DNA of 17,842 bases from JBMORL01 sp049322335 (lineage in GTDB: Bacteria; Bacteroidota; Bacteroidia; Flavobacteriales_D; UBA2798). This document shows, piece by piece, positions 14,326-17,842 of this stretch. How positions within the stretch are numbered: position 1 is the stretch's first letter; the number at the start of each line of letters is the position of its first letter. Below the pieces are notes generated by a model. That model made no database searches and had not been told where the DNA came from. It was given only the letters and a program-made list of their open reading frames with translations. The stretch is taken from NCBI GenBank assembly GCA_049322335.1, contig JBMORL010000050.1:1-17842 (forward strand), given 5' to 3'. The position numbers and the translations under genes were made by a program.

Positions 14326-14838
14326 ATGGAAAAGAAAATCAAAGTGTACCTCATTGACGACCGCGACATTATACGCGACACATTAAAATTGTTCCTTAAC
14401 CGGTATAAGGATGTTGAAATTATTGGTGAAGCCGATTCGGGTGAAGATGCCAAAGCCGATTTACAGGATAAAAACCCGGATGTGATCCTTACAGATATCC
14501 ATATGCCCTTTATGAATGGATATGAGCTGATGGACTGGCTGAAAAAAGAAAAAAGTGAAAGCAAAGTACTGGTGATGTCGGTAAATAATGAAGACCAATA
14601 TGTAAGACGCTCACTGGATAAGGGAGCACAGGGCTTTTTTGTAAAAAACGACCCTTTGCAAGAGTTGTATAAAGCCATCCGCCAGCTTTTTGAAGGAAGT
14701 TATTATCTCTCGGAATCTATCCTGTATTTGTTTACTTCCAGAGAAAGGATGGTGGATTATTATTTTAAAGGAATTACAGTTGCAATGGACGAGAATGAGA
14801 TCAACAGTTTTCAGAAAAAGCGTCTGCTGATGAGATAA
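14326..14838 (+). CDS. Response regulator with receiver domain and no recognisable output domain
   Basis: A 170-residue phosphoacceptor protein. The receiver domain (about 5-122) has every key residue: Asp11 and Asp12 for Mg2+, phospho-acceptor Asp57 in LTDIHMP, Ser85 in VLVMS and Lys107 in FFVKND. It resembles receivers of the NarL/LuxR type. After it come only about 48 residues (LYLFTSRERMVDYYFKGIT onward) with no complete LuxR helix-turn-helix. TSRERMV followed by KGIT faintly recalls the start of that motif, so the output may be degenerate or lost. I start at ATG 14326 because MEKKIKVYLIDDR is a typical receiver beginning; an in-frame ATG at 14284 adds 14 unconvincing residues. No kinase is adjacent; the kinase at the right edge is more than 2 kb away. 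Its TAA overlaps the U-tract of the convergent SRP RNA gene. Confidence 0.88.
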   Translation: MEKKIKVYLIDDRDIIRDTLKLFLNRYKDVEIIGEADSGEDAKADLQDKNPDVILTDIHMPFMNGYELMDWLKKEKSESKVLVMSVNNEDQYVRRSLDKGAQGFFVKNDPLQELYKAIRQLFEGSYYLSESILYLFTSRERMVDYYFKGITVAMDENEINSFQKKRLLMR

Positions 14839-14843
14839 AAAAA
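14837..14843 (-). terminator. U-tract ending the SRP RNA transcript
   Basis: On the minus strand the SRP RNA 3' end, CTTGCCC, is followed two bases later by seven consecutive T. The closing helix of the RNA itself supplies the stem (GGGCAAG pairing with CTTGCCC), giving an intrinsic terminator. The tract overlaps the stop codon of the convergent response regulator gene. Confidence 0.65.
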
Positions 14844-14844
14844 T

Positions 14845-14943
14845 AGGGCAAGCTGATTACATCGCACCGCTACAACTGCCGGCCCTTGCTCCGTTCCCGG
14901 CCTGGGGGAGTTAGGCAGGAGCTGGTCGTGTAAGACTTGCCCC
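14845..14943 (-). ncRNA. ffs: Signal recognition particle RNA, small bacterial type (4.5S)
   Basis: RNA scaffold of the signal recognition particle; it binds Ffh (SRP54) and speeds targeting of nascent membrane and secreted proteins to FtsY. On the minus strand the domain IV core is intact: CAGG (14901-14904), a CCG stem, the GGAA tetraloop (14894-14897), CGG, then AGCA (14887-14890), the canonical asymmetric/symmetric loop arrangement. The ends pair perfectly (GGGCAAG at 14942-14936 with CTTGCCC at 14852-14846), and further helices form between TTACA and TGTAA and between CCTGCC and GGCAG, giving one long hairpin of about 98 nt. A consensus -7 element lies four bases upstream and a T-run follows. 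The Alu domain is absent, as in small-type SRP RNAs. The ends are estimated within a few bases. Confidence 0.9.
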
Positions 14944-14946
14944 GCG

Positions 14947-14954
14947 CAAATGTA
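14947..14954 (-). promoter_or_regulatory. Bacteroidota-type -7 element of the SRP RNA gene
   Basis: TACATTTG on the minus strand fits TAnnTTTG exactly and lies three to four bases before the predicted RNA 5' end, the correct spacing for a start site. A T-rich GTTTTT near the -33 position is only a partial match. Confidence 0.55.
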
Positions 14955-14978
14955 TTAATTTTTGGATTGGATGAAAAA

Positions 14979-15911
14979 CTAATATCCTTTTCCCCGATAG
15001 GTTTCGTCTTCATCATCATGATATATACTCAGGTAGTTGACATAACGGTTTTCCCAAATCTCTCCGTCATCCACTGCTTTTTTCACTGCACAACCCGGTT
15101 CATTGATATGCCGGCAGTTATTAAACCTGCATTGATGCATCCTGTTGCGCATCTCCGGAAAAAAGTGTGAAAGTTCTTCTTTTTCCATATCCACCAGTCC
15201 AAATCCCTTTATCCCCGGACTGTCAATCACTGCCCCTCCAAAGTCGAGGAAAAACATTTCGGCAAAGGTAGTGGTATGCTGGCCTTTTTCGTGGTAATCT
15301 GACACTTGCCGGGTTTTGAGCCCGAGTCCCGACTGAATTTTATTAATGAGTGTTGATTTGCCCACTCCCGAATGGCCCGAAAAAAGTGTCACCTTATCTT
15401 TCAGCAACTGGCGGATGATTGCGGGATCATCCTTTTTTGCAGAAAAAATAACCGGCCGATAGCCGATTTTTTCATATTCGGATGCCAGGGCTTTAACTAC
15501 GCTTAGCTCATCCGCGTTATAAATATCCGATTTATTAAAAAGAATAATTACAGGGATATGATAGGCTTCTGCTGTTACCAAAAAACGGTCGATAAATCCC
15601 AGCGGAATTTCGGGTTGTTTAATAGTAAGAAACAACATTGCCTGGTCGATATTGGCCGCAATGATATGCGACTGGCGGGAAAGATTTACCGACCTGCGGA
15701 TGATATAATTTTTTCTCGGTTCAACGGAAATAATCTGGGACTGGCCTTCTTTTGAATTATCCAGTATCACATGGTCGCCTGCTGCCACGGGATTGGTTGT
15801 TTTTGTTCCCTGGATGCGCAACACACCCTTTATGCGGCAGTCGCGTATTTCGCCATCGTCACATTTTACAGCATACCAACTGCCGGTTGACCGCATTACT
15901 GTTCCTTTCAT
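14979..15911 (-). CDS. rsgA: Ribosome small subunit-dependent GTPase A
   Basis: Circularly permuted GTPase that acts late in 30S ribosomal subunit assembly and tests the decoding centre; 310 residues, usual length. The N-terminal OB fold covers about 1-70. The permuted motif order is visible: NKSD (G4, 126-129) comes first, then the P-loop GHSGVGKST (179-187), a Thr-rich switch GQHTTTFAEMF (210-220) and DSPG (G3, 230-233). The C-terminal zinc knuckle has Cys261, Cys266, His268 and Cys274. The start at ATG 15909-15911 gives MKGTVMRSTGSWY, typical for the family. The SRP RNA gene follows on the same strand 35 bases after its stop, but with its own promoter motif. Confidence 0.96.
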   Translation of the reverse strand: MKGTVMRSTGSWYAVKCDDGEIRDCRIKGVLRIQGTKTTNPVAAGDHVILDNSKEGQSQIISVEPRKNYIIRRSVNLSRQSHIIAANIDQAMLFLTIKQPEIPLGFIDRFLVTAEAYHIPVIILFNKSDIYNADELSVVKALASEYEKIGYRPVIFSAKKDDPAIIRQLLKDKVTLFSGHSGVGKSTLINKIQSGLGLKTRQVSDYHEKGQHTTTFAEMFFLDFGGAVIDSPGIKGFGLVDMEKEELSHFFPEMRNRMHQCRFNNCRHINEPGCAVKKAVDDGEIWENRYVNYLSIYHDDEDETYRGKGY

Positions 15912-16036
15912 GTAGTAAAACTATGAAAGATTTCAGGTTTAGGGATAGAGACATTGAGTTATTAAGGCATAAAGTAGCACCCATCCCCTCTATTCCTCTA
16001 TACCGTAATAACTCTATACCTTACCATACAAACCAT

Positions 16037-16044
16037 TATATTTG
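16037..16044 (+). promoter_or_regulatory. Bacteroidota-type -7 element for gldA
   Basis: TATATTTG fits TAnnTTTG exactly and ends 14 bases before the ATG of gldA. No TTTG box is seen at the -33 distance. The 147-base interval 15912-16058 also has to hold the divergent rsgA promoter, for which only a 7-of-8 match (TAGTTTTA, minus strand) is visible. Confidence 0.4.
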
Positions 16045-16058
16045 CTGAAAATTAAAGG

Positions 16059-16976
16059 ATGTCTATCATCGTTTCCGATATCACTAAGATTTATGGCCAG
16101 CAATATGCGCTGGACGGAGTTTCGTTTGATGTAAAAGCGGGGGAAGTAATTGGTTTTCTGGGTCCCAATGGAGCAGGAAAATCAACTCTCATGAAAATTA
16201 TCACCTGCTATCTTTTGCCCACCAGTGGAAAAGCAAGTGTATGTGGCATTGATGTATTGGAAGATCCGCTGTCTGTAAAAGCAAAAGTGGGATATCTTCC
16301 CGAACACAATCCTCTTTACCTGGAAATGTATGTAAAAGAATACCTTGATTTTATTGCCGGTTTACACAAAGTGAAGAATAAGAAAAAAAGAATCGGTGAA
16401 ATTATTGAAATGGTAGGGCTGGGCGTGGAACAAAACAAAAAAATAGGTGCCCTTTCAAAAGGATACCGCCAGCGTGTGGGCCTGGGGCAGGCGCTGATGC
16501 ACGATCCCGAAGTGTTGATTCTTGACGAACCTACCAGCGGCCTCGATCCCAACCAACTGGAAGATATCAGGAGCCTGATAAAGGAAACCGGCAAAAGAAA
16601 AACTGTTTTATTATCCACCCACATCATGCAGGAAGTAGAAGCTATCTGCGACAAGGTGATTATCATCAATAAAGGCAAAATAGTGGCTAATGACACTACT
16701 GTCAATCTTCAGAAAGAACAGGTTTCGCGGCAGGTGGTGTATGTGGAATTTGACAGGGAAGTGAGCCGGAGTAAGATTCAAAGTGTTTCGGGTTTGCGCA
16801 ATGTGCGCCACATAAAAGAAAACGAATGGGTAATTGAATCGGAGAGCAAGGAAGACATCCGTCCGGTTATTTCGCGCTTTGCCCTTGACAATAATATGCT
16901 GGTATTAACCATCCGCAGGGAAGAACAAAGCCTGGAAGAAGTTTTCAAAAAGCTGACGGGTAAAAATAAAAATTAA
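16059..16976 (+). CDS. gldA: ABC transporter ATP-binding protein, GldA type
   Basis: Cytoplasmic ATPase subunit of an ABC exporter, 305 residues. It closely resembles GldA of gliding Bacteroidota, which works with the membrane proteins GldF and GldG and is needed for gliding in Flavobacterium johnsoniae. Motifs: Walker A GPNGAGKS (35-42), the characteristic VGYLPEHNPLYLEMYVKEYL (77-96), signature LSKGYRQR (132-139), Walker B LILDEP (153-158) with D-loop SGLDPNQL, and switch His188 in STHIMQEVEAICD. About 80 residues follow the nucleotide-binding domain, as in GldA. GldF and GldG are not adjacent, so the partner permease must be elsewhere and gliding cannot be inferred: many non-gliding relatives keep this ATPase. 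Its stop codon overlaps the convergent kinase stop through a shared TTAA. Confidence 0.9.
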   Translation: MSIIVSDITKIYGQQYALDGVSFDVKAGEVIGFLGPNGAGKSTLMKIITCYLLPTSGKASVCGIDVLEDPLSVKAKVGYLPEHNPLYLEMYVKEYLDFIAGLHKVKNKKKRIGEIIEMVGLGVEQNKKIGALSKGYRQRVGLGQALMHDPEVLILDEPTSGLDPNQLEDIRSLIKETGKRKTVLLSTHIMQEVEAICDKVIIINKGKIVANDTTVNLQKEQVSRQVVYVEFDREVSRSKIQSVSGLRNVRHIKENEWVIESESKEDIRPVISRFALDNNMLVLTIRREEQSLEEVFKKLTGKNKN

Positions 16977-17842
16977 GCGAGGTCAAATACCACTTCCATT
17001 ATCGTTCCCGAAGGTTCATTTTTTTTCACTTTTATTTCTCCACCGTTTTGCAGTACAAAAAATCGTGTGATGTAAAGCCCAAGCCCGGTTCCTTTTGTGG
17101 TTCGTGTTTCTTCATCCTGAACACGGTAAAATTTTTCAAATATCTTTTTGGTGTTTTCTTCTGAAATCCCCTGGCCGTTATCTTCTATACGCAAAACCGC
17201 TTTCTGATTTCGTGTTTCAAGCACCACCTGTATGACAGAATTTTTCGGAGAATATTTCACTGCATTTTCATACAAATTGGAAACAACAGAAATAAGTGCC
17301 TGTTCGTCTGCTTCTACAAATATCTCTTTCGCAATTTCTTTCTTCGTGATATGATCTTTTCCGGCAGAAACAGAAAGGCTATCCGTTATTTTTTCGAGCA
17401 AGGATGAAAAACTGATTTTCGTTTTGTTCATCGGGTAAACCTGCATATCAATGCGGGCAGCTGTAAGGATATTTTCCGTTATTCCGTTAAGCCGGTCGAT
17501 ATCATTCATAGCACGGGAAATGAATTCCTGCTTTTGCTGAGGATCCAGTTCCCGTTTCTGAAGTGTTTCCAGGAACAACCGTAATGATGCTACTGGTGTT
17601 TTGAATTCGTGTGTAACAGAAAGAAGGAAATTTTTTTGTTTGCGTGATAATTCAATTTCCTTTTTATACGCTTTATAGGTATATAAAAATCCTATAAAAA
17701 GCAGGGAGGCAAATACCATTCCTTCACCCAACACCATCCATATACGCTGATCCAGTTTTGGTGACCCGCTATACACTACTTTAGTGAGTTCTGTAATCAG
17801 GTAGGCCCACCATCCCAGCTGGGTAAGGATGTATACCAGCAT
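16973..17842 (-). CDS. Sensor histidine kinase (5' end at or beyond the window edge)
   Basis: Membrane-bound two-component sensor kinase; 289 residues are visible. Two hydrophobic stretches (about 1-20 and 38-56) flank a short loop, so the visible N-terminus looks like the end of a sensor region. HisKA domain about 66-133, with phospho-acceptor His78 in SVTHEFKTPVASLR. HATPase_c domain about 175-285, with N-box NLYENAVKYSP (189-199), G1 DNGQGI (221-226), F-box-like KIFEKFYR and G2 GTGLGL (251-256). All catalytic motifs are intact. A Met codon falls exactly on the last three bases of the window, but it may be internal, so I treat the gene as partial. Bacteroidota kinases of this type often precede or follow a winged-helix OmpR regulator; any partner here lies off the window. 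Confidence 0.93.
   Translation of the reverse strand: MLVYILTQLGWWAYLITELTKVVYSGSPKLDQRIWMVLGEGMVFASLLFIGFLYTYKAYKKEIELSRKQKNFLLSVTHEFKTPVASLRLFLETLQKRELDPQQKQEFISRAMNDIDRLNGITENILTAARIDMQVYPMNKTKISFSSLLEKITDSLSVSAGKDHITKKEIAKEIFVEADEQALISVVSNLYENAVKYSPKNSVIQVVLETRNQKAVLRIEDNGQGISEENTKKIFEKFYRVQDEETRTTKGTGLGLYITRFFVLQNGGEIKVKKNEPSGTIMEVVFDLA

Noticed and set aside
14326..17842. Response regulator and histidine kinase as one two-component pair
   Set aside because: They are over 2 kb apart, on opposite strands, with rsgA, SRP RNA and gldA between; orphan status is the safer reading.

Overview
The window reads as a chromosomal stretch from a member of the Bacteroidota. The evidence is a gliding-type ABC ATPase (GldA), a fused SpmA/SpmB nucleoside-recognition membrane protein, few Shine-Dalgarno sequences, moderately AT-rich DNA, and several upstream sequences matching the TAnnTTTG promoter element of that phylum. 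Gene content is mostly housekeeping. No prophage, plasmid, transposase gene, CRISPR array, rRNA or tRNA was seen. The window comes from a draft assembly: it contains a 100-N scaffold gap.

Layout. At the left, an acyl-CoA dehydrogenase (+) is followed by the largest gene-free stretch (1259-1743). That stretch holds a remnant of a second dehydrogenase 3' end and a run of GC-rich palindromes. From 1744 to 12020 nearly everything is on the minus strand: murF (interrupted by the gap), a secreted M23/LysM peptidase, the mutase chaperone GTPase meaB, a secreted protein of unknown function, then a tight unit ybaB - TauE-type exporter - 5-formyl-THF cyclo-ligase. Upstream of that lies a four-gene unit with overlapping or abutting ends: YciO-type protein - class I amidotransferase - SpmAB-like membrane protein - GT4 glycosyltransferase. 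A membrane-anchored MtfA-like (M90) zinc peptidase (+) follows, convergent with a small transaldolase/fructose-6-phosphate aldolase (-). Then come a response regulator with no recognisable output domain (+), the SRP RNA gene (-), rsgA (-), gldA (+) and a sensor histidine kinase (-) that runs off the right edge.

How they fit together. The genes do not form one pathway. They cover fatty acid or branched-chain acyl-CoA oxidation and methylmalonyl-CoA metabolism (acyl-CoA dehydrogenase, MeaB), cell-wall synthesis and remodelling (MurF, M23 peptidase), translation and protein targeting (SRP RNA, RsgA, YciO-type protein), one-carbon metabolism, and envelope or surface functions (GT4, GldA). 

Most useful observations. 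(1) The gap in murF is flanked by an exact 127-bp duplication; removing it together with the 100 N restores an in-frame 430-residue MurF, so the break is an assembly artefact. (2) An SRP RNA gene, absent from a protein-only view, lies at 14845-14943 with its own promoter-like motif and U-tract. (3) A silent-site-diverged copy of the dehydrogenase C-terminal codons lies just past the real gene. (4) Two palindrome-rich elements and a perfect (ATAAAAC)9 heptamer array abutting the ybaB start codon are the most unusual non-coding structures. I found no convincing new multi-gene system.
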